A stretch of 64,000 bases of DNA from Finegoldia magna ATCC 53516 (GCF_000159695.1 NZ_CM000955.1:1274264-1338263), one strand, 5' to 3'; counted from the first letter of the stretch, positions 7,565-16,569 are shown. Notes: generated from the sequence alone by a model not told the origin. Program-made: numbers and translations.

Positions 7565-9247
7565 ATGAAAAAATATCTTAACTCACAAAAATTAAGGATA
7601 TTGTATATTGTAATACTTTCTATAGTGACAAGCTTATGTAGTATTTTTATCGTGAGAAACATCCAAAAGATTGTGGATAGCATGATAAACAGAGACTCTC
7701 TGACATTTAAACAAAGTATTTGGTTTTTGGTAATATCATTTATCATAAACTTCATATTAACTTATTTGTTGGTTATATCCAACGCAAATTTGAAAAAGAA
7801 TATACATAAATCAATAAAAAGAGATATCATAAAAAGCTTTTTTAAAATGGAACATAAAGATTTCATGAAAACTTCTTCTTCTCAAAAGATAAACGTATTT
7901 GAAACTGATTTGAATATAATAGACAATCAATATTTCGAAAACATACTAAACCTTTTGAAAAATAGCTTATTGATATGCTTTTGTTTGGTTTATTTGATGA
8001 AATTAAACATAAAAATGGCATTTATTATGATTTTTTGTTCATTTGTAATATTATTATTGCCAGTTTTTCTGGGTAAAAACATAGATGAATTAAGCGCGAA
8101 GTATTCAAAAAATAAAGATAAATTTCTGGAAAAGATTAAAGATGTTTTTGAATCAATGGATTTAATACATACTTATGGAATTGAATCAAAAATTCTAAAA
8201 CAATTTGATACGTCTTTGGAAGAATTAGAAAGGTCATTATACTTATTCAACACTAGCTTAGGACTTTATTCACAGATAATTGGTCTAGGCAACTACATCA
8301 TAATAGCCATCTCATTTTCTCTTGGAGGATATTTTGTAATAAATGGGAAATTAACAGTAGGTGGCCTTATTGCGATAACACAAATCATAAATATGATGCT
8401 GGGTCCGATAGGAGAATCTACAACAGCAATTATGGAAATTAAAGGAGCCAGTAAAATAAAGGATAAAATAACAAATTTACTATCCTACACAAAGACAAAT
8501 GACTTTTATATTACAGAAAATGCCTTTGACTCTATAAAACTAGATAATGTGTGCTATAAAAATGATGATTCTGAGTTTTCGTTGAATAATATAAATCTCA
8601 AAATTGAGAAAAATAAAAAATATGTAATACTTGGTCATAGCGGTAGTGGTAAATCGACATTGCTAAAAATTTTGGCAAATATTTTATCAAATACTTCTGG
8701 GAATCTGTACCTAAATGAAAGTGAATACTCAATTCATAAGAACATATCGCAGATGATTTCTTTTGTATCCCAAGAAACATTTATATTCAACGATACATTG
8801 ATAAACAACATTACCTTATACAACGAGTATTCTGATGAAGAAATAAATAAAGCAATAGAATTCTCCTTACTCGAGAATTTAAAGGATAGAAAGATACAAC
8901 AGAATTCAAACTTAAAGGATACTTTGTCAGGTGGCGAAAGGAAGAAAATTGGACTTGCAAGAGCGATTCTTAACGATACAGATGTAATTCTATTAGATGA
9001 ATTGAACTCGTCTCTTGATTCTACTAGTTCAAAAATTTTAGAGGATAGGATTTTTGATTTGGAAGACAAAACCATCGTCATGGTTACTCACAAGATTAAT
9101 TATCATAATTTAGTTAAAGCAGATGAAATAATCTGCATGGATGATGGAGAGATTGTAGAAAACGGAAACTTGGAAGAATTATTGGAAAAGAAGGGCTATT
9201 TTTATAGGAATTTTGGAGAATTATATGGAAAATATTTTAGAGATTAA
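7565..9247 (+). CDS. Peptide exporter, ABC transporter with fused membrane and ATPase domains
   Basis: This 560-residue protein has an N-terminal six-helix membrane domain (about 1-300) and a C-terminal ATPase: Walker A GHSGSGKST, signature LSGGERKKIGLA, Walker B VILLDE and the H-loop His in MVTHK. It is a half-transporter that should act as a dimer. It has no N-terminal C39 peptidase, unlike many bacteriocin exporters, so precursor cleavage must be done elsewhere. The start at 7565 follows GGAGGTGT; an earlier ATG at 7538 lies within the attenuator hairpin. Export of the modified peptide is the inferred role. Confidence 0.87.
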   Translation: MKKYLNSQKLRILYIVILSIVTSLCSIFIVRNIQKIVDSMINRDSLTFKQSIWFLVISFIINFILTYLLVISNANLKKNIHKSIKRDIIKSFFKMEHKDFMKTSSSQKINVFETDLNIIDNQYFENILNLLKNSLLICFCLVYLMKLNIKMAFIMIFCSFVILLLPVFLGKNIDELSAKYSKNKDKFLEKIKDVFESMDLIHTYGIESKILKQFDTSLEELERSLYLFNTSLGLYSQIIGLGNYIIIAISFSLGGYFVINGKLTVGGLIAITQIINMMLGPIGESTTAIMEIKGASKIKDKITNLLSYTKTNDFYITENAFDSIKLDNVCYKNDDSEFSLNNINLKIEKNKKYVILGHSGSGKSTLLKILANILSNTSGNLYLNESEYSIHKNISQMISFVSQETFIFNDTLINNITLYNEYSDEEINKAIEFSLLENLKDRKIQQNSNLKDTLSGGERKKIGLARAILNDTDVILLDELNSSLDSTSSKILEDRIFDLEDKTIVMVTHKINYHNLVKADEIICMDDGEIVENGNLEELLEKKGYFYRNFGELYGKYFRD

Positions 9248-10109
9248 TAATTTAAGGAAGTCTTACAAAGATGTGTTGATTTTAGATGATGTGAATTTTA
9301 CTCTTAAACCTAAAGAGATTGTGGGTTTAGTAGGGGCAAATGGAACAGGAAAAACAACTTTGATGAAGACGATATTGGGATTTATTTTTAAAGATAGTGG
9401 CGAGGTAAAATTTTTAAACGATCAATCTTATAGCAATAAACATGAATTAATGAGTAAGATAGGATTTTTGGTCGACACAAGACTTTATGAGAATTTAACA
9501 GCAGAGGAAAATATTCAAATTCAAATTCTTTACAGAAATTTGAAAAACGAAAAAGAAACCTGGGATAGAGCCAACTATTTATTAGAACTTGTGGGGCTAA
9601 AAGGTGTCAAGAAAAAGGTGTCTGATTATTCGTTTGGGATGAAACAAAGACTAAGTCTAACTTTGGCGCTACTTGGAGATGTGAAGTTACTTATATTAGA
9701 TGAGCCCTTTGTGGGACTTGATCCGAATGGTATAAATGGAGTTAAGAAATTTATTAAGGAGATTGTCGAAAAAGAAGAGATTGCACTTCTGATTTCTTCG
9801 CATCAAATGAAGGAAATAGACGAGTTGTGTGATAGGTTTTTATTCTTAGAAAACAAAAAAATAAGAAATCACAACTTAAACAAAGAAAAAATGTATGTAA
9901 TAGAAATTTCAAACAAAACACCAAACTTAGAAATAAATGATAAGAATATTGTCTTAAAAGAAAACAAAATACTTGTAAGTGATAAAAATCAACTAAACAA
10001 AACCTTTAAGTTATTGGCGGACAAAAATATTGAGATAAAGGACATTTTAATTGAATCAGATTCTATAAACAAGTTATTTGATGGGGTGGAAAATGAAAAA
10101 AATAGTTAA
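9225..10109 (+). CDS. ABC transporter ATPase (immunity-type)
   Basis: The 294-residue ATPase has Walker A GANGTGKT, signature YSFGMKQRLSL, Walker B LLILDEPFVGLDP and an H-loop in ISSHQMKE. It matches the CcmA/LanF class that works with ABC-2 permeases. It overlaps the exporter by 23 bases; ATG 9225 follows GGAGAA, and a TTG four codons earlier is less likely. The last 17 bases overlap the permease gene. In bacteriocin loci such ATPase-permease pairs usually remove the peptide from the producer's own membrane. Confidence 0.85.
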   Translation: MENILEINNLRKSYKDVLILDDVNFTLKPKEIVGLVGANGTGKTTLMKTILGFIFKDSGEVKFLNDQSYSNKHELMSKIGFLVDTRLYENLTAEENIQIQILYRNLKNEKETWDRANYLLELVGLKGVKKKVSDYSFGMKQRLSLTLALLGDVKLLILDEPFVGLDPNGINGVKKFIKEIVEKEEIALLISSHQMKEIDELCDRFLFLENKKIRNHNLNKEKMYVIEISNKTPNLEINDKNIVLKENKILVSDKNQLNKTFKLLADKNIEIKDILIESDSINKLFDGVENEKNS

Positions 10110-10842
10110 AGCAGAATTATTAAAGCTTAAAAAGAGTAGGGCTTTCTTGTTGATTTTATTATTGAATCTTGTTTCGATATTGTATGGAGCTGGTGTTAAA
10201 TTTGGATGGAGTTTTGTGGCTTTTAAAGGTCAATTTGACATATGCAGATACGTATTTTCAATATGGCAATTGTATTTCATACTGGGAGTTCCAATGATAA
10301 TTTTGATGTATGCTGGATCGAAAATTTTAGGAGATGAAATTCAAAAAGGTCAAATCATTCTGGAAGTAGCTCCTGTAGCAGACAGAAAAAAACTTATCTG
10401 CGGGAAATTTATATCCATGATTTGCATGACTCTTTTTTATTTCATCACGAATATAGCATTCAATGTTTTAGCTTATTTAATTTTTGTGAAGGGGACAAAT
10501 TATGCTGTAAGTGGAAATTTGTTTACTAAAGATAACTTCGAGATTTTAGTTCAGATATTGTTTGGGTTTTTAGAAGTTTATTTTATGGTAATCTCGGCGA
10601 TGTTAGTTTCCATCGATAAAGGAGCAATAGTCGGAACATTAAGTTCGATGGGGTTATATGTTGTTACATCGCTATTAACCAGAGCGAAAACAATAGACAA
10701 ATTTATCATAGGATATTTTAATTTAAAATCAGATAATATCATAAATCCAGAAACTATAATCATTCAATTAGTCGTATTCGCAGTATGTATAAGTTTAATA
10801 ATTTATGTTTCTGTTCGAAAATTTAGACAGAAAGATTTATAG
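10093..10842 (+). CDS. ABC-2 type permease (immunity-type)
   Basis: The 249-residue protein has six hydrophobic segments. It begins MKKIVKAELLKLKKSRAFLL, the usual amphipathic start of LanE/LanG-type ABC-2 permeases. The chosen ATG follows GGGGTGG; an ATG 15 bases earlier is possible. It pairs with the preceding ATPase and ends the operon at the terminator at 10865. Self-immunity is inferred from context, and the substrate is unproven. Confidence 0.8.
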   Translation: MKKIVKAELLKLKKSRAFLLILLLNLVSILYGAGVKFGWSFVAFKGQFDICRYVFSIWQLYFILGVPMIILMYAGSKILGDEIQKGQIILEVAPVADRKKLICGKFISMICMTLFYFITNIAFNVLAYLIFVKGTNYAVSGNLFTKDNFEILVQILFGFLEVYFMVISAMLVSIDKGAIVGTLSSMGLYVVTSLLTRAKTIDKFIIGYFNLKSDNIINPETIIIQLVVFAVCISLIIYVSVRKFRQKDL

Positions 10843-10864
10843 TAAATAATTAACAACAAAGTAG

Positions 10865-10911
10865 TCCATTGCATTAAATTTTATTTAAAGATTTATGCGA
10901 TGGATTTTTTG
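10865..10911 (+). terminator. Terminator of the peptide operon
   Basis: TCCATTGCATTAAA pairs with TTTATGCGATGGA and is followed by TTTTTT. Confidence 0.75.
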
Positions 10912-11029
10912 ATGAGTGATGTTGTTTTTTTGATTGGAGCTGGGGTGTGTAGTAAGAGGTGACTTCAGAAAACAAAAGCAGAAAACTAATCTTTGCAAGA
11001 AATTTGATATTACAAAACAAAAAACATCG

Positions 11030-11235
11030 TAAAGGAGCGAATCATTCGAAAAAAATTGTTTTAAATTCAATCGAAGAAATCTGTCCAAAATTTGACCGCG
11101 TAAGCGAAGCGCGCTTCAAATTTTAGGATTTCGAGATTAGAATTTATCAATTTTTGTAGACAGATGAGCGATTTACGAGTTTTTGTAGTTTTCTTCGTTC
11201 GTAGTCTAGATGTTCGTGCAAACTGGTTTTCTGCG
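11030..11235 (-). repeat. Dispersed hairpin repeat R1, divergent copy
   Basis: Read on the minus strand, this gene-free stretch has the R1 layout: a TTTGCACGAACATCTAGACTA-like start (around 11203-11222), a second CATCTGTCTACAAAAA, then two inverted arms around a CGCTTCGC-like tip and a closing AATGATTCG. It is more diverged than the other copies. The flanks 10912-11029 and 11236-11330 show nothing else I can name. Confidence 0.5.
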
Positions 11236-11369
11236 TTGTGAAGCAATCTTCGATAATGAATCACTCGTTTCGCACATCAAAGCCTCAAATTAATACTAGA
11301 AAAATTTCACAATGATGGTATAATTAAATAATTGGGTATAAGGAGTGGATTTTTATTTTTTTAGTTACG

Positions 11370-12287
11370 TTGCAGCAGATTTTGATTATGTTTGTGTTCA
11401 TGGCTATGGGATATATTTTTGCAAGAACTGGGTTTTTCAGCAGAGAAACCATTCGTGAAATGACAGGTTTTGTAATGTATGTTGTGGGATCAAGTGTTAT
11501 TATCAACGCGTTTAATAGACCCGTTACGCCAGTGCTATTGAACAATTTTGGTATGACTGCCTTCGCTGCGGTGGTTTTGATGGGTTCATCTATTTTGATT
11601 TCTCATTTTTTGTTCAAATTCGATAGATTTTCTAAAAACGAAAATTTAAGTACGTACAAGTTTGCATCTGTGTATAGCAATTGTGGTTTCATGGGGATTC
11701 CTTTGATTGAAGCATTGCTTGGAGCTGATGGAACTTTTTTCGCTATTCCTTACTTGGCGGTGTTCAATATTTTGTTGTGGAGTCACGGGATTGGTTTGTA
11801 CGAAATGACTGGAAACGGGAAAATTCAATGGAATAAGGTTGTGAAAAATCCTTGTATTATTTCGTCTGTTTTAGGATTTGTTTTGTTTTTCTTCGGGGTT
11901 ATTTATAAAATGCCGAATGTTGTGACAAAACCTGTTTTTTATTTGGCTAGTATGAATACTCCTCTTAGTATGATAATTATCGGTGCAAATTTCGTGAGTA
12001 TTACAGAGCCTTTTCACAAAGACAAAATGGCGTGGGAAGTTTCTTTTATCAGAAATATTTTGTTTCCTTTGATTTATATCGCAATTTTGTTAATTATTCC
12101 GATGAATACAGATTCAAAGATTGCAACGTTGGCGATGGCATCAGCTCCGATTGCAGGAGTGAGTGTGCTTTTCTGTTTAATGTTTAATAAATCTACGGAT
12201 TTTCCATCAAGGGCTTTGTGTTTGTCGACGATATTTTCGGTGGTGACTTTGCCGGTAATAATTTTGATTGGTAGTTTAATCCTTTAA
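11370..12287 (+). CDS. AEC-family transporter (auxin efflux carrier family)
   Basis: The 305-residue protein has about ten membrane helices. The N-terminal GYIFARTGFFSRETI and the YSNCGFMGIPLIEALLG segment are characteristic of AEC carriers, which in bacteria export or exchange organic acids such as malate or lactate. The start is uncertain. The strong AAGGAGTG site (11340-11347) is 23 bases from the TTG at 11370 but 7 bases from an in-frame ATT at 11355. A start at 11355 would give M(F)LVTLQQ, the usual length for the family. The substrate cannot be inferred from context. Confidence 0.8.
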   Translation: MQQILIMFVFMAMGYIFARTGFFSRETIREMTGFVMYVVGSSVIINAFNRPVTPVLLNNFGMTAFAAVVLMGSSILISHFLFKFDRFSKNENLSTYKFASVYSNCGFMGIPLIEALLGADGTFFAIPYLAVFNILLWSHGIGLYEMTGNGKIQWNKVVKNPCIISSVLGFVLFFFGVIYKMPNVVTKPVFYLASMNTPLSMIIIGANFVSITEPFHKDKMAWEVSFIRNILFPLIYIAILLIIPMNTDSKIATLAMASAPIAGVSVLFCLMFNKSTDFPSRALCLSTIFSVVTLPVIILIGSLIL

Positions 12288-12344
12288 ATTGGCAAATTTT
12301 TTTGAAACGCATATATAATCTAATGTAAATATATGGTAAAATAA

Positions 12345-12376
12345 GGTTAACAATACTTTTGTTAACCAATATTTTT
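12345..12376 (+). promoter_or_regulatory. Inverted repeat before the PTS genes (operator or terminator)
   Basis: GGTTAACA and TGTTAACC are perfect inverted arms around seven bases, followed by AATATTTTTTT. The site lies 60 bases after the AEC gene and 27 bases before the PTS start. It could end the AEC transcript, act as an attenuator, or bind a repressor. Confidence 0.55.
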
Positions 12377-12394
12377 TTGTAAAGAGGTGATAGT

Positions 12395-12865
12395 TTGAGC
12401 GATTTAATAAAAAAAGAATTAATACGAATTGAAGATCGTGCAAATGATTGGAAGGATGCAATAAGAATTGCAGCAAAAAGTTTGTTGGACAATGGTTACA
12501 TTAACGAACAATATGTAGAAGACATGATAAAAAGCGTTGAGGATGCGGGCCCATACATTGTGCTTGCTCCGAACATTGCGGTTCCTCATGCACGACCAAA
12601 CGGCAATGTAGCCAAAATGGCGATTAGTTTGACAAAATTAAATGAGCCTGTGAATTTTAGAAACGAAGAAGAGGATGAGGACAACTGGGTAAGAATTTTG
12701 TTCTGTTTGGCAGCGGTGGATTCTTCATCACACATTGTGGCACTTCAACAATTGGCAGTGCTTTTGGATTCAGACGAAATTACAGATGAGCTTATTGGCG
12801 CAAAATCTGAAGACGAAATGTTGGATATTATTAACGAAAAATTAGAGGAGGGAAATGATGATTAA
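12395..12865 (+). CDS. PTS EIIA component, ascorbate/mannitol-fructose superfamily
   Basis: This 156-residue protein has the PTS EIIA type-2 fold signature, with the phosphorylated His in IAVPHARP (around residue 67). It would accept phosphate from HPr and pass it to the EIIB encoded next. The start is TTG with AAAGAGGTG upstream. Its end overlaps the EIIB start. It most resembles UlaC/SgaA-type proteins that accompany an SgaT-like permease, as here. Confidence 0.85.
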   Translation: MSDLIKKELIRIEDRANDWKDAIRIAAKSLLDNGYINEQYVEDMIKSVEDAGPYIVLAPNIAVPHARPNGNVAKMAISLTKLNEPVNFRNEEEDEDNWVRILFCLAAVDSSSHIVALQQLAVLLDSDEITDELIGAKSEDEMLDIINEKLEEGNDD

Positions 12866-13133
12866 TATTGTTACTGTATGTGGAAACGGAATTGGAAGTA
12901 GTCTTCTTTTGAAAATGAAAGTGGAAGCTATTTGCAAGGATATGGGAATTGAAGCTAACGTAGAATCTTGTGATTCTAACGCAGCTGTAGGAAAAGGCGC
13001 TGACCTTTTTGTAACTGTTAAGGAATTTAAGTCAATTTTTTCAGATGATCAAAAAGTAGCCATAGTAAAAAGCTACACTAACAGAAAGAAAATCGAAGAA
13101 GATTTGGTTCCTGTTTTAGAAGAATTCAAATAA
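12855..13133 (+). CDS. PTS EIIB component (SgaB/UlaB-like)
   Basis: The 92-residue protein has the phospho-Cys loop TVCGNGIGSS near the N terminus, typical of SgaB-type EIIB. It carries phosphate from EIIA to the sugar in the permease. Two adjacent ATG codons follow GAGGAGGG; either may be used. It overlaps the EIIA gene by 11 bases and lies 28 bases before the permease. Confidence 0.87.
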   Translation: MMINIVTVCGNGIGSSLLLKMKVEAICKDMGIEANVESCDSNAAVGKGADLFVTVKEFKSIFSDDQKVAIVKSYTNRKKIEEDLVPVLEEFK

Positions 13134-13161
13134 ATTGATTTAAAAAATTAAGGAGGAATTT

Positions 13162-14520
13162 ATGGGATTTTTAAATGTTTTAAAAGACATTCTATCTGAG
13201 CCTGCGTTTTTGATGGGTCTTATCGCAATGGTAGGTCTTATCGCACTTAAAAAACCAGCTCACAAGGTAATGACTGGTACATTGGGTCCTATTTTGGGAT
13301 ATTTAATGTTGGCTGCAGGTGCTAATGTCATCACGACTAACTTGGATCCATTGAGTCAAATGATTCAACACGGATTCAACATCACAGGTGTTGTTCCTAA
13401 TAACGAAGCCATCACATCTGTTGCGCAAAAAGTTTTGGGCGTAGAAACAATGTCAATTTTGTTAGTAGGACTTATTTTTAACTTATTAATAGCAAGATTT
13501 ACAAGATACAAATACATTTTCTTAACTGGTCACCACAGCTTCTTCATGGCTTGTCTATTGTCAGCAACTTTAGGTGCAATCGGATTTAAGGGCGTGGCTT
13601 TGGTATTGGCTGGTGGATTTATATTGGGAGCTTGGAGTTCAATTTCTCCAGCAATCGGACAAAAATACACTTTGAAAGCTACTGACGGAGACGAAATCGC
13701 ACTTGGTCACTTCGGATCATTGGGATATTATTTGTCAGCTTTTATCGGTTCATTAGTTGGAAAAGATTCCAAATCAACTGAAGATATCGAAATTCCAGAA
13801 AAATGGGGTTTCTTGAGAAATACTACAATTTCAACAGCGTTGACAATGATTGTGTTCTATTTAATCGCAAGTATCAAAGCTGGTCCTGATTTTGTCGGCA
13901 AACTGTCTAACGGACAAAACCCATATTTGTTTGCAATCATCTCTGCGTTAAACTTCGCAGTTGGTGTAGCAATCGTATATGCAGGTGTTAGAATGATTTT
14001 AGCAGATTTGATTCCTGCATTCGAAGGAATTGCTACAAAACTTATTCCTAACTCTGTTCCTGCAGTTGACTGTGCAGTATTCTTCCCATACGCACCAACA
14101 GCAGTTATTTTGGGATTTGCATGTAGTTTTGTAGGCGGATTAATCGGTATGTTTATTTTGGGAGCTATCGGTGGAGTATTAATTATTCCAGGACTTGTTC
14201 CTCACTTCTTCTGCGGTGCAACTGCTGGTATTTACGGTAATGCAACTGGTGGTAGAAGAGGAGCTATGGTGGGTTCATTCATCAACGGATTATTCTTGGC
14301 ATTCTTACCAGCATTCTTACTTCCAGTTTTAGGACAATTAGGATTTAACAATACAACATTCGGGGATTTTGACTTCGGAGTTTTGGGAATTTTATTAGGA
14401 AAAATCGGAAATGCTATGGGTAATGTCGGAGTGTATATCATTATCGCAGTTTTATTAGTAGCGTTAATCGCTCCATCAATAATTACAAAGAAAGATACTG
14501 CAATTAACAACGAACAATAA
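13162..14520 (+). CDS. PTS EIIC permease (SgaT/UlaA-like)
   Basis: This 452-residue membrane protein has about 11 helices. It has the features of the ascorbate-type EIIC family, including TGHHSFFMA and the HFFCGATAGIYGNATGGRRGA segment. The family takes up L-ascorbate and related sugar acids or pentitols with phosphorylation. AAGGAGGAA precedes the start. No ulaG lactonase or other ascorbate genes are nearby; only a transaldolase-like gene follows, so the true substrate may differ from ascorbate. Confidence 0.87.
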   Translation: MGFLNVLKDILSEPAFLMGLIAMVGLIALKKPAHKVMTGTLGPILGYLMLAAGANVITTNLDPLSQMIQHGFNITGVVPNNEAITSVAQKVLGVETMSILLVGLIFNLLIARFTRYKYIFLTGHHSFFMACLLSATLGAIGFKGVALVLAGGFILGAWSSISPAIGQKYTLKATDGDEIALGHFGSLGYYLSAFIGSLVGKDSKSTEDIEIPEKWGFLRNTTISTALTMIVFYLIASIKAGPDFVGKLSNGQNPYLFAIISALNFAVGVAIVYAGVRMILADLIPAFEGIATKLIPNSVPAVDCAVFFPYAPTAVILGFACSFVGGLIGMFILGAIGGVLIIPGLVPHFFCGATAGIYGNATGGRRGAMVGSFINGLFLAFLPAFLLPVLGQLGFNNTTFGDFDFGVLGILLGKIGNAMGNVGVYIIIAVLLVALIAPSIITKKDTAINNEQ

Positions 14521-14553
14521 TTCACATTTTACTACACGAAAAGAGAGGTTGAA

Positions 14554-15264
14554 ATGGAGAAAATTAATACAAAAATTTATTCAGACGGTGCAGTCTTAGA
14601 AGATATGTTAGAATCATTGGCATCAAAAAAAGTAACTGGATTTACAACTAATCCATCTTTGATGAAAAAAGCTGGAATCACAGATTACGTTGAATTTGCC
14701 AAGAAAGTTTTAGAAGAAATCACAGGATATCCAGTATCATTTGAAGTATTTGCAGATGATTTGGAAACTATGGAAAAAGAAGCAGACAAAATCTCTTCAT
14801 TAGGAGACAATGTTTACGTCAAAATTCCTGTGACTACAAGTAATGGAACATCAACTGCTCCACTATTGAAAAAACTTAGCTCAAAAGGAATTAAACTTAA
14901 CGTAACAGCAATCTTCACAGTGGATCAAGTAAGAGAAGTCGTAGACAACTTGACAGAAGGAGTGCCTAGCATCGTTTCAGTATTTGCTGGAAGAATTGCA
15001 GACACTGGAGTTGATCCAATGCCAATCATGAAAGAATCCTTGGAAATTTGCAAAACTAAAAAAGGTTGTGAATTGTTGTGGGCATCTCCAAGAGAAGTGT
15101 TCAACATTTACCAAGCAAATGAATTGGGAGTAGACATCATCACATGTACTCCTGCAATCATCAAGAAACTTTCATTGATGGGAAAAGATTTAAACGAATA
15201 TTCACTAGACACAGTGAAAACATTCTGCAAAGACTCAAAAGAATTAGGATTTTCAATCCTTTAA
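14554..15264 (+). CDS. Transaldolase / fructose-6-phosphate aldolase-like protein
   Basis: The 236-residue protein matches the small transaldolase family. It has TGFTTNPSLMKKAG at the N terminus, the Schiff-base Lys in NVYVKIPVT (about residue 90) and LNVTAIF. These enzymes exchange or cleave three-carbon dihydroxyacetone units on sugar phosphates. It is 33 bases after the EIIC gene and ends at a terminator, so it is very likely in the PTS operon and handles the phosphorylated product of uptake. Confidence 0.87.
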   Translation: MEKINTKIYSDGAVLEDMLESLASKKVTGFTTNPSLMKKAGITDYVEFAKKVLEEITGYPVSFEVFADDLETMEKEADKISSLGDNVYVKIPVTTSNGTSTAPLLKKLSSKGIKLNVTAIFTVDQVREVVDNLTEGVPSIVSVFAGRIADTGVDPMPIMKESLEICKTKKGCELLWASPREVFNIYQANELGVDIITCTPAIIKKLSLMGKDLNEYSLDTVKTFCKDSKELGFSIL

Positions 15265-15271
15265 TAAATAC

Positions 15272-15299
15272 AAGAGCTCATAAAAGTGGGCTCTTTTTT
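15272..15299 (+). terminator. Terminator of the PTS-transaldolase operon
   Basis: AAGAGCTC pairs with GGGCTCTT (one G-T pair) and is followed by TTTTTT. Confidence 0.75.
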
Positions 15300-15344
15300 C
15301 GTGAAATAATTGAAAAACCATGATGCAAAGGATAAAGAGAAAAA

Positions 15345-15620
15345 CCATCATGCACGAATATCTAGACTACGCGCAACAATCGCGCACGAATATCTTGGTG
15401 AAAATTTAATAATCTTATTCAGACACAACACAGATCAAGCATTTTGCACGAATATCTAGACTACAAAAATAAATAAATTCTAAGCTTGTGAACCTAAAAT
15501 TGTGAACTCGTGCTACGCACTCAGACAGCACAATTTTTTAACGGTTCACTTCACTTGAATTTATGATTATTTTCTCCGTATGATATTCTTAGCAAAAAGG
15601 CTTGACTGTTTACATAAATT
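15345..15620 (+). repeat. Dispersed repeat R1: fragment plus full copy
   Basis: Two GCACGAATATCT motifs lie in a fragment at 15350-15420. A full R1 copy follows at about 15435-15620: TTTGCACGAATATCT, AAATAAATTC, GTGAACC-type left arm, a tip around CGTGCTACGCAC, AACGGTTCAC right arm, TATGATATTCTTAGCAAA end. It is about 95% identical by eye to the copy at 16940-17140. Apart from a terminator-like hairpin at 15717 I see no other feature in 15300-15928. Confidence 0.8.
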
Positions 15621-15716
15621 GAGGATATTCAGCTGGATTGTTTGATTAAACGGACACAAGGATGATTGCAGAGTGAATTTTAGCAAACTAAATTATACAG
15701 TCTTTGGTGACAAGTT

Positions 15717-15753
15717 AAAAGGCTAAGAGCAGAGATGCTCTTAGCCTTTTTAA
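15717..15753. terminator. Strong symmetrical terminator hairpin
   Basis: AAAGGCTAAGAGCA and TGCTCTTAGCCTTT form a near-perfect stem with a GAGA loop, A-rich on one side and T-rich on the other. It could end transcripts from either side. The nearest gene ending here is the toxin gene on the minus strand, 176 bases away. Confidence 0.7.
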
Positions 15754-15928
15754 TTTAATTAATTATATAATGACATCTTTCAATTGGTCTGACGTATCTT
15801 TTATGGTACGGGAATATGTGTATAAAAAAAGGACAGTTAAGAATGAAACAAGAAATTTTGAAAAGATTATAAACAGCAGTTAATGCAATTTCTAATCATT
15901 ACATCAACCTCATAAATTCCAATTTGCT

Positions 15929-16264
15929 CTACTTATCGTATTTTGTGTATTTGTTAAGTTGAACATCAATATCACGACCTAAATACATCACTCGCATGAT
16001 TGAAACTGTTGTATCATCATTATCTACAATATATAGAATGCAATAATTATCTACCGGAACAATATGAAGTCCACGACTTTTCCACGGTTCGCTATCATAA
16101 AAACGATGGCGCTCTGGCATATCGTGAAGACTCATAATACACTTTTCAATTCTGTCCAGTTGACCATTGGCATTCTCAGGTGACTGCAATTCGTAGGCAA
16201 TATATTCATATATATTACGAATATCATTATCAGCTTGGTCAGTAATTTTGATTTCATAAATCAT
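15929..16264 (-). CDS. RelE/ParE-family toxin
   Basis: This 111-residue basic protein begins with the RelE/ParE pattern (YEIKITDQADNDIRNIYEYIAYEL) and ends with a strand pattern typical of the fold (ILYIVDNDDTTVSIMRVMYLGRDI). Toxins of this family cut mRNA at the ribosome or poison gyrase; the subtype cannot be fixed here. It overlaps the antitoxin stop by four bases, the standard antitoxin-first arrangement. The pair sits between long R1 repeats, which suggests a mobile or recently exchanged segment. Confidence 0.87.
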   Translation of the reverse strand: MIYEIKITDQADNDIRNIYEYIAYELQSPENANGQLDRIEKCIMSLHDMPERHRFYDSEPWKSRGLHIVPVDNYCILYIVDNDDTTVSIMRVMYLGRDIDVQLNKYTKYDK

Positions 16265-16569
16265 AGGTTGTAATCCTTACGGATGTCTGCAAAAACTGCG
16301 CTTGCTTCTCTTGTTCTTCCTGCTTTGATATCCGCATATCCTTTCTCAAGCTCTTCGTTCAGTTCTGTTTCTGATAAAAAGGACATATCTACAGGACGAG
16401 AAGATGGCAATTTCACTTCAAAAGGAAGTCCTCTCTGAAGAATTATCTGTTTATAAAACATATTAATAGCACTGGATGCAGGAATACCAAGTGCAGATAA
16501 AATACTTTCTGCCTTTTCTTTTACCTCTGGTTCAATACGAGCATAAAGATTTGCTGATTTTGCTGCCAT
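16261..16569 (-). CDS. RelB/DinJ-family antitoxin
   Basis: The 102-residue protein has an N-terminal ribbon-helix-helix pattern (MAAKSANLYARIEPEVKEKAESILSALG then PASSAINMFYKQI) of the RelB/DinJ family and an acidic C-terminal tail that would wrap the toxin. The ATG at 16569 follows AAGGTGGTG; a GTG four codons upstream overlaps that site. Such antitoxins usually repress their own promoter with the toxin as co-repressor. Confidence 0.88.
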   Translation of the reverse strand: MAAKSANLYARIEPEVKEKAESILSALGIPASSAINMFYKQIILQRGLPFEVKLPSSRPVDMSFLSETELNEELEKGYADIKAGRTREASAVFADIRKDYNL

